Assembly: GCA_017434525.1 (NCBI GenBank)
Contig: JAFRFD010000004.1
Span: 1-64,000 of the forward strand
Direction of reading: 5' to 3'
DNA: 64,000 nt
DNA from: Methanobrevibacter sp.
GTDB lineage: Archaea; Methanobacteriota; Methanobacteria; Methanobacteriales; Methanobacteriaceae
The position numbers and the translations under genes are program-made. Below the pieces are notes generated by a model. It made no database searches. It was not told the DNA's origin and saw only the letters and a list, made by a program, of their open reading frames with translations. This document shows positions 50,870 to 59,661 of this stretch, one piece after another; the stretch's first letter is position 1, and every line of letters begins with the position of its first letter.

Positions 50870-53800
50870 ATGAAATCTAAAGTTTGTTATCCACGTGTTA
50901 TTTCTCAAACTAGTGGTGGGCATTTCAGTAAATTTAGAAATTTAGATAATATCAAAAATGATGGATCTACTTTTGCAGAGTCAGTTATTGGAATGAAAAC
51001 AGAAGTTGAAAATAGGCCATCAACTATTTCAGTAACTAAGTTTAATCTTAACCTACCAAGCAACGCTAAAATAAAGAGTATTGTTGTGGAATATGCTCAT
51101 TTTAAAACTGCGGATGTTGCGAATAATTATCCAGGTATTTCAGCACCTACAATTACTTTATTGAATATTAATAATGCTTCAGGTAAAGGGGCTGCTCCAA
51201 CTGCTTCTAATAAAAAACAGAGCAAAACTTTCAAGGTTTCACCAAAAGTTGCTGATGTTAATTTCAGAACATTTGGTGTTAAAATAGATTATCCTGAAAA
51301 CTCAAATAATTATGAAGGAAGTTTGTTTTTACAATATGTGCGGGTTTATGTGAATTATAGTGTCCCCTGGTATAGTTTGAGTATTCAATCATTAGCTAAA
51401 AAGTATATTGTTGATTCTATTGTTGGTTTTAGAGTTACTATTAATAATATTAATAAGTTAGATTATAATCCTTCGATTGTAATAACGATACCCTCTACTA
51501 CGAGTTTGTCGAGTCATAGTGGTGGTTTGACTAAAATTGGTGATAATCAGTATTTATGGAATGCTAAACTCTCTGGTAATGTTATAGCTTCTTCTACTGA
51601 AATTTATTTGAAGTTAAATTCAGATGGAAATGATCAGAAGCTAACTGTTACTGAACAGGTGAATAATAATAGTAAATCGTTTAGTTTTAATATTGCAGCG
51701 AAATCTAGTGTTGTATCTACTATTGATGTTCCTACTGAAGAAATTCACACTGATGTTATACCTGCGGATATTTTAAATTATGAAGAACCTGAAGTTACTA
51801 TTTTAAATTTTATTAAAAATCAGACCACAGATGTTAACATAGTATTATCTGATGAAGTGTATAATTTGTTGCCTGCTGAAACTAATTATAATGATAGTGA
51901 TGGTTTAATTGTTGAATGTGGAGGTAATTATTTACAAGTGCATTGTGGTGATATTTATCCTCATTATAATTCCAGTCGTAATTTAGGACAATCTGATTTT
52001 GATGAGAATCATGCTATAACACTAACTTTTAAAGCAAGTGAGTGTGGAGTTTATGATATAAATATGAATTATTTAACTCAGATAGTTTATAATGGTTTGA
52101 CTGTTACAATACAAAGGACATTCATAAAATATAAAGTTAATGTTGTACCTCCTAAAGGAGACTTAACTCGACCAGTATTTTCTATTTTTGAAGTTAAAGG
52201 TGAAGAATTAGATAGATTAGGACATTCTATCGTATATACTGTTCAATCATGGGTAAAGTTAGTTACAAATGAATTATTAGTTAGAGATTGGGGTAAAAAC
52301 TTCAGAGTAGGAGTGTTTAATAATGCAATCTCTTCAAATGTTTCAATCACTACTTCAACGGATGAAAATGATGAAATAATAGAAACTGTTACTGATTCTA
52401 CTGATTACGAAAGTTTGACAGCTAATGAGATTTATGATAACGCTGCTTACTTTAGTGATCCTCCGCAAGACGTGAATACTTTTGAAAATATAGAGTTAGA
52501 CTTCCCATACAATGAGAATTACCCATTATACATCATTTTCACTGGAGATTATCTTGAAGGAAACAGTATTGGTTCAACATTACAATATTCCTCTCCTTGC
52601 TTAGTGGAATCTGAAGTTTACAAAGGATATGAACCTGTTGGAAATTATCCAACCCCTATTAATGCAACAATTAGTGCTGAAGATGATTTTGCAGAATTAG
52701 TTTTAGATGCATTTCAAGAAGGCAATAAGATTGTTGTTTATGAACCTGATGTTACTGATGAGTTTGGAACAAGTGAAGATTGGGCCGTTAAAGGCATTAA
52801 GTTAACTGCAGATGTTGAATTCTATGATGATTTAATTGTATATGCTCAATTACAACAAAGAATAGGTAATGAACTTAAACTTGGAAATAGAAGCGTCATA
52901 CTTGACACTAGTAAAGATATTACTGAACTTGTGATTGGTGCTGAAAATGACACTTGGGGTTTGAAAATTAGTGAATTAACTAATCTCAAAGATTTGGAAA
53001 TAGAGTTATATGCAACTAATCTTTTAAATGAAGATTCAACTGCAACAATCACATTTAGGAATATTAAACTATTTTTCACAGTACAAAAACTCAAAAAATA
53101 TGTCGCTGACCTATGGGTTAATGGGGAAGATGTGCGTTATTACGGTATGTTCGTGAGAAATGTGAAAGTTCCAAAAGGACTGGAAACAAAAGTCAAATAT
53201 TTAGAAGTTGATGGAAGCGACATTAATGAAGCGTACAACCAAACAATCGATAAAAAAGAAATTGAAATAGAATTTCGAGTGTTAGGTTGTGATATTAATG
53301 AAACAACACAGATGATGCAAGACATAGCAAGATTATTCACTAATGAACGTGATGAACTAAACAGACCAATACCGAACAGACTAGATATGAGTATGTTCCC
53401 AAAACACCATTTTGAATACATCATGGAAAAAGCTTTAGACGATGAGATTAATTCAGCTAATTATGAAGGTAAATTAAAATTAACAATACCAAAAGGCACA
53501 TTAATTGCAAATGAAGATTCCGTAACAAGTAATTACGGCCATATCTTTAGTATTGCAAAAGTCAATCCCGTAATTCGATGTAAATCATGTGATGAACGTG
53601 TTGAAATATTTGAAGAATACACACAGCAGAAATTCGTTATTGATTTAAGTCAAATAAAAGTCGTTACAAATACTGGGAAAACATTAACAGGCATTGTTGC
53701 TTCAGACATTCTTGAAATTGATTGTATTAATCAGAGAGTATATCTTATCAATACTGAGGATGAGATTGCTGATGTGACTAGATATGTTGATATGCATGCT

Positions 53801-53887
53801 GACTGGTTCATTTTAAGTACAGGAGAGTATTATTTCAGCAGTCCATCTTGTATTATTCAAACAGTAACTACAACTGAAAGGAGCTAA
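50870..53887 (+). CDS. Distal tail protein with long N-terminal adhesion-type extension
   Basis: A 1,005-residue protein. The C-terminal third from about residue 740 matches the siphovirus distal tail (Dit) pattern: 'LWVNGEDVRYYGMFVRNVKV', then 'EIEIEFRVLGCDINETTQMM' and 'EGKLKLTIPKGTLIANED'. The first ~730 residues are beta-rich repeats, including Ig-like segments ('SLSIQSLAKKYIVDSIVGFR' about 166-185) and Asn-rich strands. Ordinary Dit proteins are about 250-500 residues. It follows two fibre genes and precedes the tail-tip hydrolase, as expected for the tail end. The extension probably anchors or resembles adhesins. Confidence 0.75.
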   Translation: MKSKVCYPRVISQTSGGHFSKFRNLDNIKNDGSTFAESVIGMKTEVENRPSTISVTKFNLNLPSNAKIKSIVVEYAHFKTADVANNYPGISAPTITLLNINNASGKGAAPTASNKKQSKTFKVSPKVADVNFRTFGVKIDYPENSNNYEGSLFLQYVRVYVNYSVPWYSLSIQSLAKKYIVDSIVGFRVTINNINKLDYNPSIVITIPSTTSLSSHSGGLTKIGDNQYLWNAKLSGNVIASSTEIYLKLNSDGNDQKLTVTEQVNNNSKSFSFNIAAKSSVVSTIDVPTEEIHTDVIPADILNYEEPEVTILNFIKNQTTDVNIVLSDEVYNLLPAETNYNDSDGLIVECGGNYLQVHCGDIYPHYNSSRNLGQSDFDENHAITLTFKASECGVYDINMNYLTQIVYNGLTVTIQRTFIKYKVNVVPPKGDLTRPVFSIFEVKGEELDRLGHSIVYTVQSWVKLVTNELLVRDWGKNFRVGVFNNAISSNVSITTSTDENDEIIETVTDSTDYESLTANEIYDNAAYFSDPPQDVNTFENIELDFPYNENYPLYIIFTGDYLEGNSIGSTLQYSSPCLVESEVYKGYEPVGNYPTPINATISAEDDFAELVLDAFQEGNKIVVYEPDVTDEFGTSEDWAVKGIKLTADVEFYDDLIVYAQLQQRIGNELKLGNRSVILDTSKDITELVIGAENDTWGLKISELTNLKDLEIELYATNLLNEDSTATITFRNIKLFFTVQKLKKYVADLWVNGEDVRYYGMFVRNVKVPKGLETKVKYLEVDGSDINEAYNQTIDKKEIEIEFRVLGCDINETTQMMQDIARLFTNERDELNRPIPNRLDMSMFPKHHFEYIMEKALDDEINSANYEGKLKLTIPKGTLIANEDSVTSNYGHIFSIAKVNPVIRCKSCDERVEIFEEYTQQKFVIDLSQIKVVTNTGKTLTGIVASDILEIDCINQRVYLINTEDEIADVTRYVDMHADWFILSTGEYYFSSPSCIIQTVTTTERS

Positions 53888-53891
53888 TATA

Positions 53892-56800
53892 ATGTTTAAT
53901 GCAGTAATTTTAAATCAAAATGAAGAAATTTTAACATTTTTAGATCCTGATTTAGTTGACATTGTAGAATCAAATGAGATAGGTCAACTCAGAACTATCA
54001 GCGTCAAATATCCTGTTGATACTGAGGAAGATGTAGGTGAGGTATTCAAGTTAGGAAATAAAATTTGGATCAGAGGAGATTCAAATTTCACTAACTGTTT
54101 ATATGTAATGAATTCACCTATTAAAAGAGATTATTTTGATGATAAATTAGTATCTTTTGAAGCAGAAGATGTACTCGTTGAACTTAATTATGCGCCATTT
54201 TTCAGTCAAACTGATTTAACAGCCGCTAACGGGTTCACAATAACAAAAGATACTTCTCAAAATAATGAAGATAATGTGTTAATCGATTATAAAGCATTGA
54301 AATACTGGTTTAATGATTATTATAACATAGGTATTGTTCAAAAATGTTTAACTGATTATGTGCAGAAGATTTCTTTATCTGGTACAATGTCCTTAATGGA
54401 ATTGTTAAGGTATATTGAAACCGAAACAGGTAATGTATTCCGCACTAGATATGAAAAAGACGTTAATTCAAATTTAATTCACAGGTATTTGGATTTTCTT
54501 AATCCTGAAAATGCTAACAAAAGCTGGGAGTTAAACCTTGAATGTCAATTGTTAAGTGAAAATGATGCTGATGAAAATTTATTTGATGATGATCCTACTG
54601 ATGAAACCCTTTACCAAGTATCCGGCAAAAGTTTTAATCCAGCTGATTTGACAGTTCAATTATTGGATGAAAATGAGGAATTAATAGTTTTCAATAAAGG
54701 GCTTTCATCTGAAAAAAGTTTAGAGTGGAATGTATCTGAATTGGGATATGCTAATGAGGATATAGCTCATATCACTTTAACATATGAGAATAATTCTAGT
54801 ATAACTATTAAATGTGATAGTAAAAATTTCACAGTTCCTATGGAGGTTAATCAATTGGGAACTGTTGTTGATAATGATTTTACTAGCATTGCAGGAGATC
54901 CTGAAACTCATTTTGGTATTTTACCAGACGTTACTATTTTTCAAGTGAAAGATTCTGATGAACGTATTGTTTATAGGCAAACCATTTCGCCAGTGTTAGG
55001 TGAAGTTCATGAAGAAGTATTAGATTTAGCATATAATGTTGAAAATATTGAGTACAGTGTAGATGAGAATGATACTTATACTGCAATCAGTCCTGTGCTT
55101 TCACTTAGTAGTGGTGGAGGTAATTCACTAACAAAAGCGAATATGGATACAATTATCACACGTTGGATTAACCTCAGTGTCAATAAAGGAGACACAATTC
55201 CAATGATCATACAAAAGATTACAGTAACAGGTGATGATAATAATCCTATCAAAAATTTAGCAGCTGCAGAAAATAAACTAAACACAATGGATATATCCAG
55301 CAATTATTGGGTACGACCGGTGAAACCAAATGATTCCACTGAAGGTGATAGTAACAGTAATAAATCATATGAATTTCTTGTTGCTACCGCGTATTGTTCA
55401 GCACCATTCACAAAAAATGCAGGCGAGATGTTCATAACAGATGAAACCATAACTGGAGTAGATTACAATCAAATTAAAGGTAAAAATGATGATTTTGAAA
55501 CAAGAAATGTTAAATCAACTCCAAAAATGGGTAGAGTCGAAACAAGTGATGAGGATCCATATGCAATATACAATGATGCTGCAATGAAACTCAAAGACAA
55601 ACGATATCCAGAAATAAACTTAGATGTTGATGTAGCGAACCTTAAAAACCATAACTACAATGATTACAATACTTATGATAAAGTTTACATCAAAATACCT
55701 TTATTCGACCATTTAATCACTGCAAGAGTTAAAAAAACTATAAAAAACAGTAAAAATATTGCAGAAAACAAAGTAGAATTAGGATCATATAACATTAATG
55801 TAAGAACACCTTTACAACCTGTACTGATTGAAGGAACTAATATCAGTTTCAATTATCCTAAAAGTCAAATATTCACAGTAACACTAGAAGATTACGATGG
55901 AAACCCATTAAAAAATAAATTAATATCATTTTCACTAGCTAATGTTGAAAATGGTTCAAATACAGTAACTGGGAAAACAAAAAATGTTAAAACAAACAGT
56001 GAAGGTAAAGCATCAATTACTTGTAAATATGATCCTGGAAATTATGAAATCACATGTCAATTTGGTGGTGATGAAAGCTACGAACCCACCAGTTCAACAT
56101 TTAGCATAAATGTTTCAGGAACTAAAGAAGAACCAAAATCTACAAACACAACTAATACTAAAAAAGCTTCAAAAACTAAAACAATCACTAAAACAATTAA
56201 AAGATATTACGATAAATACGGAAGATCCCCAGATAAGAAAAAAATCCTTGCCATTGGGCGTGTTTCTGCAGGTAGGGACTCAGGTTCATATGCGAATTTC
56301 TATGAAACAGAATTCGAGAATTATTGTCCTAAATGTAAACAACGTGGAACTCTCATGTGGGGCATATTTTGGGCCGGCAATGAATACTCTAATTGGGGTA
56401 GATTTCCAGGCACTGGCAATCAAGAAGGGTCTTCAGCGGAAGGGGCTATTTTTTGCAGCAATCAAAGATGTGATGGCGATTGGTCTGTTCAAGGACATGA
56501 ACATGGTTATACTGGAACTGATCTCAAAGTCACTAAATCTCGAAAAATATCAAGTAAATCAAAAGCATATCAACTCAGACAAGGAAAAGTCTTGTTTGAT
56601 AAGATTAAAAAAGTGGTTTCTGCTAAAAATAACACTGGAAATAACTCACAACCTTCCAATTCTGCTGTTTCTAAAACAATAATAAACAAATCTCATTCTA
56701 TAGTTGGAAGTCATACGGGATTACAAGCTGCGAAAGACTGCTTGAATTTCGTAACATATAAAATAAACTGGGAAGACCGTAATAATTTTTATCAAACTCC

Positions 56801-57083
56801 AGAAAAAACCTTATCACGTAAAAAAGGAAACTGCTGTTGTCAAACGGAATTACTATTTGAGTTAATGGATGCTGCTGGAGTAACTGAAACATATAAACTA
56901 CAGTATATCCATACTGTAGGAGGTAAAGGAGGTCATGTGTTCGGTAGACTAGTTAATAAGAAAACTGGAAAAGGAGTTTATATTGACCCTTGCAATAGAT
57001 CCAAACCGTATGGGGACTATTGTCAAGGTTATGGAAAAATCGGTTCTGCACCATCATCATGGTATCCACAAAAACCATTCTGA
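53892..57083 (+). CDS. Tail-tip protein with Ig-like domain, zinc-binding region and C-terminal wall peptidase
   Basis: A 1,063-residue protein. The N-terminus ('MFNAVILNQNEEILTFLDPD', then 'EAEDVLVELNYAPFF') follows the 'prophage endopeptidase tail' (Tal/gp37-like) hub fold. An Ig-like domain lies at about 645-740 ('TVTLEDYDGNPLKNKLISFS'), then a Cys-rich part ('YCPKCKQRGTLMWG' ... 'FCSNQRCDGDW') and from about 930 a Cys-His-Asp domain: 'RKKGNCCCQTELLFELMD' (C981), 'GGHVFGRLVN' (H1015), 'YIDPCNRSKPYG' (D1032). It forms the baseplate hub and would cut pseudomurein at entry. The start after AAAGGAGCTAATATA is clear. Confidence 0.82.
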   Translation: MFNAVILNQNEEILTFLDPDLVDIVESNEIGQLRTISVKYPVDTEEDVGEVFKLGNKIWIRGDSNFTNCLYVMNSPIKRDYFDDKLVSFEAEDVLVELNYAPFFSQTDLTAANGFTITKDTSQNNEDNVLIDYKALKYWFNDYYNIGIVQKCLTDYVQKISLSGTMSLMELLRYIETETGNVFRTRYEKDVNSNLIHRYLDFLNPENANKSWELNLECQLLSENDADENLFDDDPTDETLYQVSGKSFNPADLTVQLLDENEELIVFNKGLSSEKSLEWNVSELGYANEDIAHITLTYENNSSITIKCDSKNFTVPMEVNQLGTVVDNDFTSIAGDPETHFGILPDVTIFQVKDSDERIVYRQTISPVLGEVHEEVLDLAYNVENIEYSVDENDTYTAISPVLSLSSGGGNSLTKANMDTIITRWINLSVNKGDTIPMIIQKITVTGDDNNPIKNLAAAENKLNTMDISSNYWVRPVKPNDSTEGDSNSNKSYEFLVATAYCSAPFTKNAGEMFITDETITGVDYNQIKGKNDDFETRNVKSTPKMGRVETSDEDPYAIYNDAAMKLKDKRYPEINLDVDVANLKNHNYNDYNTYDKVYIKIPLFDHLITARVKKTIKNSKNIAENKVELGSYNINVRTPLQPVLIEGTNISFNYPKSQIFTVTLEDYDGNPLKNKLISFSLANVENGSNTVTGKTKNVKTNSEGKASITCKYDPGNYEITCQFGGDESYEPTSSTFSINVSGTKEEPKSTNTTNTKKASKTKTITKTIKRYYDKYGRSPDKKKILAIGRVSAGRDSGSYANFYETEFENYCPKCKQRGTLMWGIFWAGNEYSNWGRFPGTGNQEGSSAEGAIFCSNQRCDGDWSVQGHEHGYTGTDLKVTKSRKISSKSKAYQLRQGKVLFDKIKKVVSAKNNTGNNSQPSNSAVSKTIINKSHSIVGSHTGLQAAKDCLNFVTYKINWEDRNNFYQTPEKTLSRKKGNCCCQTELLFELMDAAGVTETYKLQYIHTVGGKGGHVFGRLVNKKTGKGVYIDPCNRSKPYGDYCQGYGKIGSAPSSWYPQKPF

Positions 57084-57125
57084 TGCAGCACTGACAATAA
57101 AATGAATATAAAAAGAGATGATACT

Positions 57126-57968
57126 ATGAGTGGAATAACCTATAAAGAAATAGTGAATGTAGCTTATAAGATAAAAAAAGGTGTTGAGAATAAGTATGAA
57201 CTTGTTAAATCTCCAAAATGGAGTTACTACATTGCAAAAGCAATTTTGAATCCAGAAAAAGAGATTGGAATTTTTAAATTTTATAATGCAGATGAACCGA
57301 CTGGAAACAACTTATCACGACAAGTAAAACGCTCTGTATACTTGGATATGGCGGAAAGGTTCACAGAATATGTGGAAAAAAACCACCACTTACCCAATTA
57401 TATTAAATGCACAACAAAGTTAATGAGAGTATCTGATTATACTTATATGTTTTCATGCATACTCGTTGAATATGATAAAACTAGAATACTGCCTAAAACA
57501 GTAAATGTCAATTCAAAAGCATTTGTGAAACCAACCGAAACAGTAAACAAAGTATACACCAAATTCGTTAAAACATTTGGTAAAATCACTTGCATTGATG
57601 ACGCATTAGAAAAAATAGCTGGAAAAGGATACGGTTATTACTACGATGATCAAAAATCAAACTTTGAAACCATAGAAGCAATTGAAAGTGATAGTGACGA
57701 GGATGATCCAAATTGTACTGATGCAACTCAAATGATGAAAAACGTTGCTGATGGAACAAAAAAATATAAAAGGGTGGATTGTGTTCATGTGAAATGTAAA
57801 GGCGGTGATGGCCATGTTTACTTAAAAGTTACACAGAAAGATGGATCTGTATTTTACAGGGACCCTGCAGCAGTTTTAGATTCAGGCATTGTTACTAAAG
57901 TTTGGTGCAGTGATGGAAATGTATTGGCTATCAATCCTTCCTGGTGGCTTAGTAATCTAAATAGATAA
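57126..57968 (+). CDS. Pseudomurein endoisopeptidase (PeiW/PeiP/PeiR-type endolysin)
   Basis: A 280-residue protein. The N-terminal part (about residues 4-115) holds a pseudomurein-binding repeat pair, as in 'YLDMAERFTEYVEKNHHLPN' (about 75-94), typical of PMBR domains. The C-terminal domain has the transglutaminase-like triad: C197 ('NCTDATQMM'), H230 ('GGDGHVYLKV') and D246 ('FYRDPAAVLD'). Enzymes of this design in psiM2/psiM100 and in the M. ruminantium provirus cut the isopeptide cross-link of pseudomurein and lyse the cell. The start chosen is ATG 57126, where AAAGAGATGATACT precedes; ATG 57102 would add eight residues. Lysis at the end of the cycle is the expected role. Confidence 0.9.
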   Translation: MSGITYKEIVNVAYKIKKGVENKYELVKSPKWSYYIAKAILNPEKEIGIFKFYNADEPTGNNLSRQVKRSVYLDMAERFTEYVEKNHHLPNYIKCTTKLMRVSDYTYMFSCILVEYDKTRILPKTVNVNSKAFVKPTETVNKVYTKFVKTFGKITCIDDALEKIAGKGYGYYYDDQKSNFETIEAIESDSDEDDPNCTDATQMMKNVADGTKKYKRVDCVHVKCKGGDGHVYLKVTQKDGSVFYRDPAAVLDSGIVTKVWCSDGNVLAINPSWWLSNLNR

Positions 57969-57978
57969 GGTGGTTTGA

Positions 57979-58137
57979 TTGAATAATGTTGAAACTAAAA
58001 TCTTTTTAGAAACACGGTTACGAAATCTGAAAAGGAAGCAGTCTAAACTATCATCGCATGCGGAACTTGTTGATGAGTATTTTGAAGTTGGTAAAGAAAT
58101 TGAGGATGTTAAAGCTCAGATTATGAAATTGCAATGA
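57979..58137 (+). CDS. Small coiled-coil protein (52 aa)
   Basis: Starts with TTG after AAGGTGGTTTGA, 10 nt past the endoisopeptidase stop. The 52 residues are charged and helical ('ETRLRNLKRKQSKLSSHAEL', 'VGKEIEDVKAQIMKLQ'). It is the last gene of the late block. No motif. A regulatory partner of the lysis enzyme is possible but unsupported. Confidence 0.55.
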   Translation: MNNVETKIFLETRLRNLKRKQSKLSSHAELVDEYFEVGKEIEDVKAQIMKLQ

Positions 58138-58260
58138 TGTAGATTTACCATCATGTAATAGCAGCGAATGTGAATCATGATGTAAAAATAATTAGAATCA
58201 ATTTCCGACGTTTGGCTAAAATGTAAGAATAAGTAATAATTAAATCTGCGGAGCAATAAA

Positions 58261-58298
58261 GGACCAGGATACTATTTTTATCCTGGTTTATTTTTTTT
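58261..58298 (+). terminator. Terminator at the right end of the provirus
   Basis: ACCAGGAT (58263-58270) and ATCCTGGT (58280-58287) are perfect inverted arms with a 9-nt loop and are followed by a T-run to 58298. It closes the late transcript just before the attachment core. Confidence 0.75.
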
Positions 58299-58305
58299 AC
58301 AAAAA

Positions 58306-58325
58306 ATTACTTTTCAAATGCTCTC
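58306..58325 (+). other. Right attachment core (attR)
   Basis: ATTACTTTTCAAATGCTCTC, one mismatch to the left core at 17185 and identical to a third copy at 62296-62315. It lies 7 nt after the terminator and 216 bp upstream of the aIF1A start. Confidence 0.75.
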
Positions 58326-58540
58326 TTGGTAATGGCCTATCTCTTAAAGACTATCTATTTTTTTGTTCGTTTTAATATTGTCGAACATTTTATTTTTCAG
58401 TGTTTCACATTAACTATTTTTAATAGTAATTCTAATAGTAATATTATATGAAAGATGGATAAATTTATAATACATATATTCATAAATATATAAATAATTT
58501 AATCTAGTGGAAAATTGTATTATTATCTGGAGGAGAGTAT

Positions 58541-58846
58541 TTGTCAAGACCTAATAACAATCAACAACAAGAGTACAGAAGAGTAAGAACTCCTAAAAAG
58601 GGAGAAATACCAGGAGTAGTTGAACAAATTATGGGACACGGAAAATTAAAAGTCCGCTGTGCCGATGGAAATATAAGAATGACCAGAATCCCTGGAAAAA
58701 TGAAAAAACGTATTTGGATTCGTGAAGGAGACGTAATCCTTGTAAAACCATGGGATTTCCAATCTGATGAAAAAGCCGATGTAATTTGGAGATACACCAA
58801 AACCGAATCAAACTGGCTTGAAAGAAAAGGCTACCTGAAAATGTAG
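58541..58846 (+). CDS. Translation initiation factor aIF1A
   Basis: A 101-residue OB-fold protein with the eIF1A signature 'GKLKVRCADGNIRMTRIPGK' (about residues 32-51) and 'WIREGDVILVKPWDFQSD' further on. It starts with TTG after GGAGGAGAGTAT and has a short basic N-terminal tail. It helps 30S scanning and start-codon selection. It is the first host gene to the right of the provirus and heads a conserved archaeal run: aIF1A, RIO1, KH protein, top6B. Confidence 0.95.
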   Translation: MSRPNNNQQQEYRRVRTPKKGEIPGVVEQIMGHGKLKVRCADGNIRMTRIPGKMKKRIWIREGDVILVKPWDFQSDEKADVIWRYTKTESNWLERKGYLKM

Positions 58847-58872
58847 TCTAACTACTTATTTTTTTGATTTTA

Positions 58873-59646
58873 ATGGATTCCAAAATAGCTAAAGCCGACG
58901 CCGCTCACGAAAAACTACATTCCCGAAAAAGAAAAAAGGACAACTCCGAAAGAAAAGTGGGGAATGAAATTTTTGATAAGATAACACTGGAAACACTATA
59001 CAAACTAGCTAATCAGGGATACATTGATATTTTAAATGGCGCCATAAGCACAGGCAAGGAAGCTAATGTGCTTACAGGCATTACCGATGATGAAGAATTC
59101 GTTGCCGTTAAGATTTACAGAATAGCAACATCTGATTTTAAAAAAATGGACTATTACCTGAAAGGGGACCCGAGATTTAATGTGAAAACCAAAAACAAAA
59201 GAAAAATCATCTACTCATGGGTTACAAAGGAATTCAAAAACCTAACAAGATTACATGATGCGGGAGTCAACGTTCCAAAACCTTTTACAAGTTCCAATAA
59301 TGTCTTGATAATCGAATTCATTGGAGATGAAAATGGAAATCCCGCCCAACCTGTTAGAAATCAGCCTCCCGAAAATCCGGATGAATTTTTCAACAAGCTA
59401 CTGGTTCAACTTAAATTATTTGTCAGGGAAGCAAAATTAGTTCATGGAGACTTGTCAAACTACAATATATTAAACCTAAATGAAGAACCAGTAATTATTG
59501 ATGTTTCACAATCCGTGGTTTTAGACAATCCCATTTCAAAAGAACTCCTTGAACGTGACATCAACACTTTAGTTAGAGAATATACCAAACTTGGTGTTGA
59601 AACTAGTTTTAAAGAAATTTGGGAATATATTGACCCTAAGTTTTAG
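58873..59646 (+). CDS. rio1: RIO1-type serine/threonine protein kinase
   Basis: A 257-residue atypical kinase. The P-loop is 'GAISTGKEANVL' (about residues 57-68), the ATP Lys in 'FVAVKIYRIATSDFKKM', the RIO1-specific 'YLKGDPRFN' follows, the catalytic loop is 'LVHGDLSNYNILN' near residue 195 and the metal-binding 'IIDVSQSV' near 213. RIO1 acts in the last steps of 30S maturation. It begins 26 nt after aIF1A; I chose the ATG at 58873 over the TTG at 58864. No odd features. Confidence 0.95.
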   Translation: MDSKIAKADAAHEKLHSRKRKKDNSERKVGNEIFDKITLETLYKLANQGYIDILNGAISTGKEANVLTGITDDEEFVAVKIYRIATSDFKKMDYYLKGDPRFNVKTKNKRKIIYSWVTKEFKNLTRLHDAGVNVPKPFTSSNNVLIIEFIGDENGNPAQPVRNQPPENPDEFFNKLLVQLKLFVREAKLVHGDLSNYNILNLNEEPVIIDVSQSVVLDNPISKELLERDINTLVREYTKLGVETSFKEIWEYIDPKF

Positions 59647-59661
59647 AGATGTTCATTAATG

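Larger units (their letters stand above)
17185..58325. mobile_element. Integrated tailed archaeal virus (provirus), about 41.1 kb
   Basis: The element is bounded by a 20-bp direct repeat with one mismatch (17185-17204 and 58306-58325) and lies between moeA and the aIF1A gene, both of which look intact. The integrase gene sits directly inside the left repeat. Inside are a full head-tail module (TerS, TerL, portal, head protein, protease/scaffold, capsid, connectors, tail tube, chaperones, tape measure, fibres, distal tail, tail-tip hydrolase) and a pseudomurein endoisopeptidase, with no obvious broken structural gene, so it may be functional. No DNA polymerase, primase or helicase was recognised; replication would lean on the host. 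A siphovirus-type virion is inferred from the 1,515-residue tape measure and tail tube gene and the absence of sheath genes. Confidence 0.9.
58138..58540. other. Intergenic region across the right provirus border
   Basis: About 400 bp without a gene. It holds the terminator at 58261-58298, the right attachment core at 58306-58325 and then host sequence: an AT-rich stretch with TTTATAATACATATATT-like promoter sequence for the aIF1A gene at about 58468-58500. Confidence 0.6.

Noticed and set aside
56110-56682. 190-residue plus-strand frame within the tail-tip gene
   Set aside because: Overlaps the zinc and Ig parts of the confirmed 1,063-residue frame, and no ribosome binding site or known domain is present.
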